A DNA stretch of 58,528 nucleotides, from positions 1 to 58,528 of the forward strand of contig DWXC01000003.1 of NCBI GenBank assembly GCA_019119395.1, in the 5' to 3' direction. This document shows positions 51,389 to 58,528 of the stretch, one piece after another. Below the pieces are notes generated by a model. The model was given only the letters and a program-made list of their open reading frames with translations, did not search any database and was not told the origin of the DNA. The position numbers and the translations under genes were made by a program. Each line of letters opens with the position of its first letter. The first letter of the stretch is position 1. Origin of the DNA: Candidatus Borkfalkia stercoripullorum. GTDB lineage: Bacteria; Bacillota; Clostridia; Christensenellales; Borkfalkiaceae.

Positions 51389-52401
51389 ATGTCGAAAGAA
51401 TATCTTGTGTTTGCCAACTATTTTAACGGTTTGTGGAGAGGCGATAGTACAAAATGGGCGTGGGGCGGCCGTGATTGGCGGTTGGAGTACCCCGGGCGCA
51501 TACCGCTTGCGGGCTGTTACAACGGTGCGGATACGATGCGCGCGGAAATCGACTGTGCGGGCGGGGGCGGCGTGGACTGCTTCGTCATGCTGTGGTATCA
51601 CGACCCCGAAAAGTCGGTGGAGGGCGTGGAGCACCTGAACCGCGGCGTGGAGGACTTCATGAACAGCCCGAATGCGGGAAAGATGTCGTTCATGATCGAG
51701 GACTGAACCACCTGCCGTTTCTGACCGAGAGCGAGGCGGGCTGGGATAAGATCGCCTCTTATTTCGTGGACTGTATGAAGCACCCGTCCTATATGCGGGT
51801 GGGCGGAAAGGCGCTTTTCAAAATTCACGGGCTCACTTTCTTTTATTGCGAGACTGGCGGGGATATCGGCCGTGCGCGCAGGCGCATCGACTTTTTGCGC
51901 GACAGGGCGATGAAAGAGGGCGTCGGCGAATTGCTCGTCAGCGCGGGCGCGGAAGCCGAAGGGAGCGCGGAGTACAGGGCGCTTTTCGATTATTTCAGTT
52001 CTTACGCGGCAGATATTCCCGCGCCGCCCGAAACGGCGGAAAAACACCCGTACCGTTATCTGAAAGTGGCGGCTTTGGAAACCGCCGAAAAGTTTAAAGG
52101 GAAATTCCCGTATATGCCTTTCGTGATGGGCGGTTGGGATCCCGCGCCGTGGCACGACCCGCGCCCCTCGTTCAGCTTCCCTTCGGAGAGCGAGTGGCGG
52201 GATATGTTGATCGGCATGAAAAAACTGTTGGACGAAAACGAAGAACTCGGAATACCCTGCGGTAAAGGCAGGCAAAAGGCGTTCAATATTTACGCGTGGA
52301 ACGAATACGGCGAGGGCGGCATCCTTGCCCCGACGCTCGGCGACGGCGATATGAAACTGCGCGTGCTCAAAGAAGTGTTTTCGGGTGACGGAAGGCAATA
52401 G
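51389..52401 (+). pseudogene. Glycoside hydrolase family 99-like (WbsX-type) protein, frameshifted
   Basis: The first part (MSKEYLVFANYFNGLW to MSFMIED) ends at TGA 51704-51706. The continuation NHLPFLTESEAGWDKI and on to IYAWNEYGEGGILAPTLG (the family's closing motif) is open in another frame to 52401. Adding one G (GAC-TGG-AAC) restores a single protein of about 337 residues reading IEDWNHLPFL. GH99-like/WbsX proteins are associated with polysaccharide metabolism. ATG 51389 follows GGGAAGG; an ATG at 51371 is also in frame. Confidence 0.85.
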
Positions 52402-52520
52402 CGGCGGGGCGCCGTGCGGAAGCAACGATTGGGCGCGGCCCGTAAATCAAAAACAAAGCCGTTGCGGGGAGTATCCCGTGCGGAAGTCGGCGAAAATAAG
52501 AATCAGGTGAATCAGGTTGT

Positions 52521-52961
52521 ATGAGGGCTGTCATTCAGAGAGTTAAAGACACAAAATTGTCCGTGGACGGGATGCTCGTTTCCGAGATCCCGTACGGGCT
52601 TGCCGTATATCTCGGCGTGGGGGCGGGCGATACCGCCGAAAAGTGCGCGCCGATGGCGAAAAAGATCGCGCAGCTTCGGATATTCGAGGATGAGAACGGG
52701 AAGATGAATCTTTCCGTCAAGGAAGCGGGCGGGGAGATCCTGCTTATATCGCAATTTACGCTGTACGGCGACTGCTCGCACGGCAACCGCCCGAGTTTTA
52801 TCGGTGCGGCGCGCCCGGAAGTTGCCGAGCCGCTGTATGAAGAGGTCGCGGGGCGCTTGCGGCAGGAGTGGGGGCTGACCGTAAAACAGGGCGTTTTCGG
52901 CGCGGACATGAAAATCGAGCAATATAACGACGGGCCGGTCACGATTCTTTACGAGTGTTGA
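52521..52961 (+). CDS. dtd: D-aminoacyl-tRNA deacylase
   Basis: Removes D-amino acids from mis-charged tRNA. 146 residues: MRAVIQRV start, LLISQFTLYGD (about 75-85) and the Gly-cisPro-containing NDGPVTILYE end. The ribosome site is weak (TCAGGT). It runs into a 12-bp tandem repeat region 19 bp after the stop. Confidence 0.95.
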   Translation: MRAVIQRVKDTKLSVDGMLVSEIPYGLAVYLGVGAGDTAEKCAPMAKKIAQLRIFEDENGKMNLSVKEAGGEILLISQFTLYGDCSHGNRPSFIGAARPEVAEPLYEEVAGRLRQEWGLTVKQGVFGADMKIEQYNDGPVTILYEC

Positions 52962-52980
52962 AGAACGTGCGGTTTGTTTG

Positions 52981-53040
52981 GCGGGTTCGGTCAGGCTTTC
53001 GGTCTGGCTTTCGGTCAGACTTTCGGTCGGGTGTTCGGTC
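52981..53040. repeat. Five 12-bp tandem repeats ending TTCGGTC
   Basis: Five consecutive 12-mers, each ending in TTCGGTC (52981-52992, 52993-53004, 53005-53016, 53017-53028, 53029-53040), with variable first five bases. They lie between dtd and the MBL gene. In the MBL frame they read as FG-containing dipeptides, but no start or ribosome site supports that. Confidence 0.85.
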
Positions 53041-53153
53041 GCGGATTCAAATTTACGGCAGAGCGTTCGGCTTTTGCGCGGCCCTCATTGCCGGCATGTT
53101 TGCTGAATTTTGCGGGGCGGAGCAAAGGCCCGTGCGTCAAAAGGATTTTACGT

Positions 53154-53993
53154 ATGATATTGAAATATTTGGGAACGGCGGCGGCGGAGGGGTTCCCCGC
53201 GGCGTTCTGTAATTGTGAAAACTGTAAAAAGGCGCGGGAAAACGCAGGGAAGGAACTGCGCACGCGCTGTCAGGCAATGGTGGACGGAAAACTGCTCATC
53301 GACTTTCCCGCGGAGACGTATCTGCATGCGGTGCGGTTCGGGATAGATCTTTCCGCAATAGAAAACCTGCTCGTTACCCATTCGCATACAGACCATTTTT
53401 ATGCGCAGGAACTTTGCAACCGCGGTTATCGGTTTGCGCTGAACATGACCGCGCCCGCGCTCGATATTTACGGCAACGTCGAGGTTCGCGCCGTGTTCGA
53501 AGAGGGCACGCGCCGCGAGATCCGCCCTGCGGTGGCGGAAAATCTGCGTTTCCACACGGTGCGTCCGTTTGCGGATTTTGCGGCGGGAGATTATCGGGTG
53601 CTGACCCTTCCCGCACATCACGACGAGCGTGAAGAGGCGCTTTTGTATTGCGTGCAAAGGGGAGGCAAAACGCTCCTTTGGCTGAACGACACGGGGCCGA
53701 TGGGGGAAGATGTTTTTTCTTTTTTAGCGGAAAAAGGGGTGAAGGCCGACCTTGTCAGCTTCGACTGCACCTTTGCCGACGAGGAAAAACCTTCCAGCGC
53801 GAGACACATGAATATCTTTCAAAACTGCGAAATGCGCGAAAAAATGGTGAAATATCGCATTGTAAACGCAAATACAAAGTACTATGTCACGCATTTTTCG
53901 CACAACGGGGCGCCTTTCCGCGACAGGATGGAGCAAATGGCGCAAAAGTACGGATTTATCGCCGCGCATGACGGGGCGGAAGTCGAGGTGTAG
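53154..53993 (+). CDS. PhnP-like metallo-beta-lactamase-fold hydrolase
   Basis: 279 residues of the MBL fold: HSHTDHF supplies the HxHxDH metal motif (about 76-81), further ligands lie in LPAHHDE, LLWLNDTGPMG and VTHFSHNG. The opening LKYLGTAAAEGFPAAFCNCENC with paired cysteines resembles PhnP-type phosphodiesterases. The substrate is unknown. ATG 53154 was chosen because AAGGA lies upstream; the in-frame extension to 52974 covers the tandem repeats. Confidence 0.85.
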   Translation: MILKYLGTAAAEGFPAAFCNCENCKKARENAGKELRTRCQAMVDGKLLIDFPAETYLHAVRFGIDLSAIENLLVTHSHTDHFYAQELCNRGYRFALNMTAPALDIYGNVEVRAVFEEGTRREIRPAVAENLRFHTVRPFADFAAGDYRVLTLPAHHDEREEALLYCVQRGGKTLLWLNDTGPMGEDVFSFLAEKGVKADLVSFDCTFADEEKPSSARHMNIFQNCEMREKMVKYRIVNANTKYYVTHFSHNGAPFRDRMEQMAQKYGFIAAHDGAEVEV

Positions 53994-53997
53994 CGCG

Positions 53998-54624
53998 ATG
54001 TTGCCCGAGCAGGTGTGCAAAGAAATTCTTGCGATGGAAAAGAGGGATCTGGAAGAGACGGAGCGGCTGGCGAAAGAGGGTGAATTGGAAAAGTGCGGGT
54101 ATCATCCGCTTTTGCGGAAATTGCACGGCGAAAACCGCGAAAGGCTGTGCGAAATCATGGAAAGTTACGGCTTGCCGACGACGGAAAACGCGGGCGAGGC
54201 TGCGGCGCGGGCGGCGTGGCGCATCGTACAGCATTCCATCGGCGCGCCCGATTTTATGCGGCGCTGTCTGCGCCTTTACGTGGAAAGGAAGGAGGAAGTC
54301 CCGCCGGCATTTTGCGCTTATCTCGGCGACCGCATCGCCTTTTACGAGAGGCGTCCGCAGGTATACGGCACGCAGTTTGATTATGATTTGAACGGAAAAA
54401 TGTCTGTGTGGTGGCTCAAAGATGAGGGCGCTGTCGACGCGCTGCGCGCCGCGGCGGGGCTGAACCCGTTGCGGGAAGCGCGGGAGCGGTTCGGAAAATA
54501 TCCGGAAATTTCGAAAGAAGAGGCTCTCGCAAAGCGCGGGGAACAAGAGGCGTGGCTGATGGAAACGGGTTGGTGCACGGCAGAGGATATCGGAAAATAT
54601 TATGCCGCGCGCGGAAGAATCTGA
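53998..54624 (+). CDS. DUF6624 family protein
   Basis: 208 residues, mostly helical and charged, starting MLPEQVCKEILAMEKRD. The C-terminal half has AYLGDRIAFYERRPQVYGTQ and the following acidic/Trp stretch, which match the DUF6624 pattern (DR...G.PQ.YGTQ). Function unknown. ATG 53998 lies 4 bp after the MBL gene, so the two are co-transcribed. Confidence 0.78.
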   Translation: MLPEQVCKEILAMEKRDLEETERLAKEGELEKCGYHPLLRKLHGENRERLCEIMESYGLPTTENAGEAAARAAWRIVQHSIGAPDFMRRCLRLYVERKEEVPPAFCAYLGDRIAFYERRPQVYGTQFDYDLNGKMSVWWLKDEGAVDALRAAAGLNPLREARERFGKYPEISKEEALAKRGEQEAWLMETGWCTAEDIGKYYAARGRI

Positions 54625-54730
54625 CGGATATTTCTGTTGCGCCGTAAGCCGTCTTGATTTTTGCGCGATAGGAATTTTTGCAAGGTGCATCGGTAAATTT
54701 TTTTTTTGGCGCGACAGCCGCGGGGGCGGA

Positions 54731-54762
54731 AAGGCGTTCACGCACAGAAGCGTGAACGCCTT
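54731..54762 (+). terminator. 13-bp perfect hairpin after the DUF6624 gene
   Basis: AAGGCGTTCACGC (54731-54743) pairs with GCGTGAACGCCTT (54750-54762), loop ACAGAA, followed by AATTTTGC. Probable terminator with a modest T-tract. Confidence 0.7.
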
Positions 54763-54917
54763 AATTTTGCTGTTTCGTTATTTCCGTTTTTGCATTTTGC
54801 TTTTTGTTCATACCCGTCGGCTTAATTTTTTTACGGCCGTATCGCCGTCGGTGCGGCGAACGGTATGGCTTTCTGTTTTATGGTTTGCAATGGTCGGTCA
54901 AAACTTAAGAGTGTTAT

Positions 54918-54977
54918 GCCGGCATGCGCCTTTGGGCCGGCATGCGCCTTTGGGCCGGCATGCGCCTTTGGGCCGGC
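54918..54977. repeat. 18-bp tandem repeat, three perfect copies plus a partial
   Basis: GCCGGCATGCGCCTTTGG occurs at 54918-54935, 54936-54953 and 54954-54971 without change, then GCCGGC begins a fourth. The 54625-55014 gap otherwise contains only the hairpin at 54731. Each unit holds the palindromes GCCGGC and GCATGC. Confidence 0.9.
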
Positions 54978-55014
54978 TTGCGGCGGAGCGCCGGGAGGCA
55001 TATTGCGGGCGCCG

Positions 55015-55746
55015 TTAAATTTGCTTTATCGGCGGGCGGATGTTTTCGAAAATAACGTTGTCGACGATATTTTTGACGCGCCCGTATTCCTGTTCGGTGC
55101 GCACCGTCCAACCGAGCAGGAGGGTATCCTTCCTTTGCGCGGGCTTGTACGGCAGGTCGGCAATGTTGTAACTGATAAAATCGGGTTCGGTGAACGCGTT
55201 CAGGTTCATGTGTTTTACGACATACCGCGACGGCGTAAATTTCTCGTAAAAACATCCGAGTTGGCCGCGCAATATCTGCGGCGCGCGCTTTTTGACCTGC
55301 CAAAGCAGGCGCGGGTCGAAAGATTGCAAGGCAAATTCTCCCTTGTAATTTTTTAAAGAGTCGATTACTTTGCAAACGAGTTCTTTCCTGTTGCCTCCCG
55401 TTTTCAATTCGATGAGCAGGGGAATTTTTCCGCCGATAAATTGCAAAAATTCGGCAAAGAGCGGGATGCGCTCGCCTGTGCCGCCGAGCGTCAGTTCGGA
55501 AAGTTCATCCGCCGTCATATCGTCGGTTTTGCCTTTTACGCCTGTCATGCGGAAAAGATCGTCGTCGTGGAAGAGGATAAGTTTTCCGTCGCGCGTGAGC
55601 CGCGCGTCCGTTTCGACGGCGTAGCCCTCCTGCATCGCGCGGGAAAATGCGGCGTAGGAGTTTTCGGGTATTTTCTGTTCGGCGTCGTGCAGGCCGCGGT
55701 GGGCGATCGGCGTGGTAAGGAGAAAATGGTCTTTCGGAATGCGCAT
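55015..55746 (-). CDS. glpQ: Glycerophosphodiester phosphodiesterase
   Basis: Cleaves glycerophosphodiesters to glycerol 3-phosphate and an alcohol. 243 residues of the TIM-barrel GDPD family: AHRGLHD with catalytic His, ENSYAAF, ETDARLTRDG (Glu/Asp metal ligands), LFHDDDL, and LIELKTGG. No signal peptide, so a cytoplasmic UgpQ-like role is likely. RBS GGAGA before ATG 55746. It diverges from lepA. Confidence 0.92.
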   Translation of the reverse strand: MRIPKDHFLLTTPIAHRGLHDAEQKIPENSYAAFSRAMQEGYAVETDARLTRDGKLILFHDDDLFRMTGVKGKTDDMTADELSELTLGGTGERIPLFAEFLQFIGGKIPLLIELKTGGNRKELVCKVIDSLKNYKGEFALQSFDPRLLWQVKKRAPQILRGQLGCFYEKFTPSRYVVKHMNLNAFTEPDFISYNIADLPYKPAQRKDTLLLGWTVRTEQEYGRVKNIVDNVIFENIRPPIKQI

Positions 55747-55778
55747 AAAAGTTCTCCGCTGAAAAATTCAACGAAAAT

Positions 55779-55807
55779 ATTATACCACCGCCGCGGTGAA
55801 ATGGCAA
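55779..55807 (-). promoter_or_regulatory. Promoter of glpQ
   Basis: Minus-strand TTGCCA (55807-55802), 17-bp spacer, TATAAT (55784-55779). Confidence 0.8.
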
Positions 55808-55818
55808 TTTAATTGCCA
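55802..55818. repeat. Perfect palindrome joining the two divergent -35 boxes
   Basis: TGGCAATTTAATTGCCA is a perfect 17-bp palindrome. Its outer six bases on each side are the -35 boxes of glpQ and lepA. A dimeric regulator binding here could control both promoters. Confidence 0.75.
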
Positions 55819-55841
55819 AATTTTAAATTTTTTACTATAAT
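55813..55841 (+). promoter_or_regulatory. Promoter of lepA
   Basis: TTGCCA (55813-55818), 17-bp spacer, TATAAT (55836-55841); about 37 nt of leader before ATG 55885. Confidence 0.8.
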
Positions 55842-55884
55842 AGTAGGCGGATCAAATGCAATTTCAGAAAAAACGGAGCAAAGC

Positions 55885-57690
55885 ATGGCGAAACCCGATA
55901 AAAGGATCAGAAATTTTTGCATCATAGCGCATATCGACCACGGCAAAAGCACGATCGCCGACCGCATCATGGAGCTTACGGGGCAGGTCTCGAAAAGGGA
56001 TATGGAAGATCAGCTTCTCGACTCGATGGATCTCGAACGCGAGCGCGGTATCACCATAAAGCTCACACCTGTCAGGATGTTTTACAACGCCGACGACGGG
56101 CAGGAATACGAGTTCAACCTTATCGACACGCCGGGGCACGTCGACTTCACTTACGAAGTTTCGCGTTCGCTCGCCGCGTGCGAAGGGGCGATACTCGTCG
56201 TCGACGCGACGCAGGGCATCGAGGCGCAGACGCTGGCGAACGTATACCTCGCGCTGGAAAACGACCTCGAAATTATTCCCGTCATCAACAAAATAGACCT
56301 TCCTTCGGCGGATATCGATGGGACGAAAAAGGAAATAGAGGACGTCATAGGGTTGGACGCGTCGTATGCGCCCTGCGTTTCCGCAAAAGAGGGCACGAAT
56401 ATCAAAGACATTCTGGAGGCCATCGTCGCGCACGTTCCGCCCCCCGAGGGGGACACGGAAGCGCCGCTCAAAGCGCTGATCTTCGACAGCTATTACGACA
56501 ATTATAAGGGCGTCATCCTGTTCGTCCGCGTCAAGGACGGCAGCGTGAAAGTGGGCGACATGATAAAAACGTTCCGTTCGGACAAACAGTACGACGTGAC
56601 GGAAGTCGGCGCTTTCAGTCCGAAACTTGCGCCCAAGGAAATATTGCGGGCGGGCGAGGTCGGCTATATCGCGGCGAGCATCAAATCCATTCAGGACGTG
56701 GCGGTGGGCGATACGGTGACGAATGCGCTCCTTCCCGCGGCGGAGCCTTTGCCCGGTTATAAAAAGGTGCAGCCCGTCGTGTTCTGCGGTATCTATCCTT
56801 TGGACGGCAGTAAGTTCGGCGATTTGAAGGACGCGCTTTTGAAGCTGCAACTCAACGACGCGGCGCTCATTTTCGAACCGGATACGTCAGTCGCGCTCGG
56901 GTTCGGTTTCCGTTGCGGTTTTTTGGGGCTTTTGCATATGGAGATCATACAGGAGCGCATCGAGCGCGAGTTCAACCTCGAGATCATCACGACCGCGCCG
57001 AGCGTTTCGTACAAAGTGCATAAAACGGACGGGGAAGAGCTGTTTGTGGACAACCCGTCGCACCTGCCCGAACAGACGGACATCGAATACATGGAAGAGC
57101 CGATCGTGAAAGCGGAGATCTACTCTCCGCCCGAATATATCGGTTCAATTATGGACCTCTGCCGGGACAAACGCGGCGTGTTCAAAGACATGACCTACCT
57201 CGACGAAAAGCGGGTAAAGCTTTTGTACACCTTGCCGCTGAACGAAATTATTTACGACTTTTTCGATCAGATCAAATCGCGCACGCGCGGCTATGCGAGT
57301 TTCGACTACGAACTCATCGGATACGAGAAGAGCGAACTCGTAAAACTGGACATCCTGCTCAACGGCGACGTGTGCGACGCGCTTTCCATGATCGTGCATA
57401 AAGACAGGGCGTACCCGCGCGGCAGGGAACTTGCGGAAAACCTGAAAGAGGCGATCCCTCGCCAGCTTTTTGAAATTCCCATTCAGGCGGCCGTAGGGGG
57501 AAAGATCATCGCGCGCGAAACGGTGAAGGCCGTCCGCAAAGACGTGCTTGCAAAGTGTTACGGCGGCGACATCACCCGCAAGAAGAAGTTGCTCGAAAAG
57601 CAGAAAGAGGGCAAAAAGCGGATGCGCAGCATCGGTTCGGTGGAAGTGCCGAGCGAGGTGTTTATGTCGATATTAAAGACGAATAAATAA
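55885..57690 (+). CDS. lepA: Elongation factor 4 (LepA)
   Basis: Ribosome back-translocation/assembly GTPase. 601 residues: G1 AHIDHGKST (near 14-22), G3 DTPGHVDF, G4 NKIDLPSA, then EF-G-like domains and the LepA-specific C-terminus ([21 protein letters not shown]). ATG 55885 has CGGAG upstream; the in-frame extension to 55813 would overlap the promoter. Confidence 0.97.
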   Translation: MAKPDKRIRNFCIIAHIDHGKSTIADRIMELTGQVSKRDMEDQLLDSMDLERERGITIKLTPVRMFYNADDGQEYEFNLIDTPGHVDFTYEVSRSLAACEGAILVVDATQGIEAQTLANVYLALENDLEIIPVINKIDLPSADIDGTKKEIEDVIGLDASYAPCVSAKEGTNIKDILEAIVAHVPPPEGDTEAPLKALIFDSYYDNYKGVILFVRVKDGSVKVGDMIKTFRSDKQYDVTEVGAFSPKLAPKEILRAGEVGYIAASIKSIQDVAVGDTVTNALLPAAEPLPGYKKVQPVVFCGIYPLDGSKFGDLKDALLKLQLNDAALIFEPDTSVALGFGFRCGFLGLLHMEIIQERIEREFNLEIITTAPSVSYKVHKTDGEELFVDNPSHLPEQTDIEYMEEPIVKAEIYSPPEYIGSIMDLCRDKRGVFKDMTYLDEKRVKLLYTLPLNEIIYDFFDQIKSRTRGYASFDYELIGYEKSELVKLDILLNGDVCDALSMIVHKDRAYPRGRELAENLKEAIPRQLFEIPIQAAVGGKIIARETVKAVRKDVLAKCYGGDITRKKKLLEKQKEGKKRMRSIGSVEVPSEVFMSILKTNK

Positions 57691-57765
57691 AGTTTTTGAA
57701 GTACTATGTTTGACATAATACAAGTAAAGTCCGGTTGGGAATCGGTTTGGTAAGAGGTAAAAATT

Positions 57766-58434
57766 ATGATCAAAGCGGTCGTATTGGATTTTTACGGCAC
57801 GATCGTCGAGGAAAGCTACGGGCTTCTCGATAAGATCGCCGATATATTTATCGGGCACGGCGCGGGGGCGGAACGCGCGGAAGTCTCGGCGATGTGGTGG
57901 CCGTATTTTCGGGAAAAGTGTGAACGTGCGCACGGAAAGGATTTTCGTTTGCAGAAAGAGATTTATCCCGAAGTGTTCCGCGATATGGCGGCAAAGACGG
58001 GGGCTTGCGGGCTTGATTTTTCAGAACTCGCGCAAATGGTCGTTCGGTTTGCGGCGCGTGCGCCGATGTTTGCCGATGCAGCCGGGTTTCTTTCGGAATG
58101 CCCGTTGCCGTATTACATCCTGTCCAATATCGACAATGCGGAATTGGCAAAAGTTCTTTCGGCACACGGGTTGAAGCCTTGCGGCGTGTTTACGAGCGAA
58201 GATGCGCGCGAATATAAACCGCGCAAAGGGATATTCGAAAAGGGGCTGAAAAAATTCGGGCTTTCGGCAGGCGAGGTTGTCTACGCGGGCGATTCTTATG
58301 TGAATGACTATCTCGGCGCGCAGGGCGCGGGGATCTTATCCTTTTGGCTGAACAGAAAGAATGAGCCTGTGCCCGCGGGCGTGCGGGCGATTCCGGATTT
58401 ATACGCGCTTTTGCCCGAGTTGGCAAAATTGTAA
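57766..58434 (+). CDS. HAD-superfamily hydrolase, subfamily IA
   Basis: 222 residues: motif I DFYGTIVEE (nucleophile Asp8; DxYGT instead of DxDGT, so the second Asp is replaced by Tyr), a helical cap, motif II ILSNID, a motif III lysine in REYKPRKGIF, and motif IV AGDSYVNDYLGA. Probably a small-molecule phosphatase or haloacid dehalogenase-like enzyme. RBS AGAGG. No gene is seen in the remaining 94 bp of the window. Confidence 0.85.
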   Translation: MIKAVVLDFYGTIVEESYGLLDKIADIFIGHGAGAERAEVSAMWWPYFREKCERAHGKDFRLQKEIYPEVFRDMAAKTGACGLDFSELAQMVVRFAARAPMFADAAGFLSECPLPYYILSNIDNAELAKVLSAHGLKPCGVFTSEDAREYKPRKGIFEKGLKKFGLSAGEVVYAGDSYVNDYLGAQGAGILSFWLNRKNEPVPAGVRAIPDLYALLPELAKL

Positions 58435-58528
58435 TGCGCGGTTCGGTCTTGCGAATAAAAAATGCGGAGCGTGGCGGAGCATGGATACAGTGTATCGCAA
58501 TCCGAAAAATAAAAACTTTTTTCAGCTC

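Noticed and set aside
52974-53153. FG-repeat N-terminal domain on the MBL protein
   Set aside because: The in-frame reading of the 12-bp repeats has no ribosome site, while ATG 53154 has AAGGA and begins at the family's natural start.
54865-55017. A Cys-rich repeat protein (PACAFG units) from the 18-bp repeats
   Set aside because: The 18-bp unit makes any frame repetitive; there is no ribosome site and the frame runs antisense into glpQ.

Overview
This window is chromosomal DNA from a Gram-positive, low-redundancy anaerobe, most likely a Clostridia-class Bacillota (possibly Christensenellales/Borkfalkiaceae-like; the family is inference). The reasons are: a sporulation-type YlbJ homologue, the polC-rimP-nusA-ylxR-ylxQ-infB-rbfA-nrnA-truB-ribF gene order, a single-chain clade II PurL, a TM1266-type hydrogenase-associated regulator, and near-consensus sigma-A promoters (TTGACA/TATAAT) in otherwise GC-rich sequence.

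Layout. 1-1.5 kb: tail of an ABC exporter, a long bidirectional terminator and an SGNH hydrolase. 1.5-9.1 kb: membrane-anchored XRE regulator, alr, fthC, a membrane protein, rsmD-coaD, DAHP synthase and prephenate dehydratase (start and end of phenylalanine synthesis), ylbJ on the other strand, and a patatin lipase. 9.1-16.2 kb: RarA-like ATPase, a short UvrA2-like protein, an aconitase-like hydratase and a Zn-macro ADP-ribosyl hydrolase. 16.4-17.8 kb: two unrecognised membrane or secreted proteins on the minus strand. 17.8-20.8 kb: TM1266 regulator plus a complete ABC importer behind an attenuator-like leader; its binding protein looks circularly permuted. 20.9-22.9 kb: HAD phosphatase, frameshifted mscL, DUF1294 protein. 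22.9-34.3 kb: purine operon purE-C-F-M-N-purO-AICARFT-D-L, with PurH replaced by two separate enzymes.

34.3-36.7 kb is an AT-richer minus-strand island: XRE repressor, ImmA protease with an in-frame stop, DUF4417 protein and two small proteins, one apparently frameshifted. It resembles a decaying phage or conjugative-element lysogeny module, and it carries a strong opposite-strand promoter for a possible short RNA.

36.8-49.3 kb: nrdR, ispG, then a 511-residue OB-plus-exonuclease protein in the place normally held by polC, followed by the rimP-to-ribF translation/RNA operon and an endonuclease IV-like protein. 49.5-58.5 kb: Xaa-Pro peptidase (apparently leaderless mRNA), efp, a frameshifted GH99-like gene, dtd, an MBL-fold hydrolase, a DUF6624 protein, tandem repeats, glpQ and lepA on divergent promoters sharing a palindrome, and a HAD hydrolase.

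I saw no tRNA, rRNA, CRISPR array, intact insertion sequence or replication origin. Three genes (mscL, immA, the GH99-like gene), and probably a fourth small one, are broken by single-base-scale changes. These could be real decay or assembly errors.
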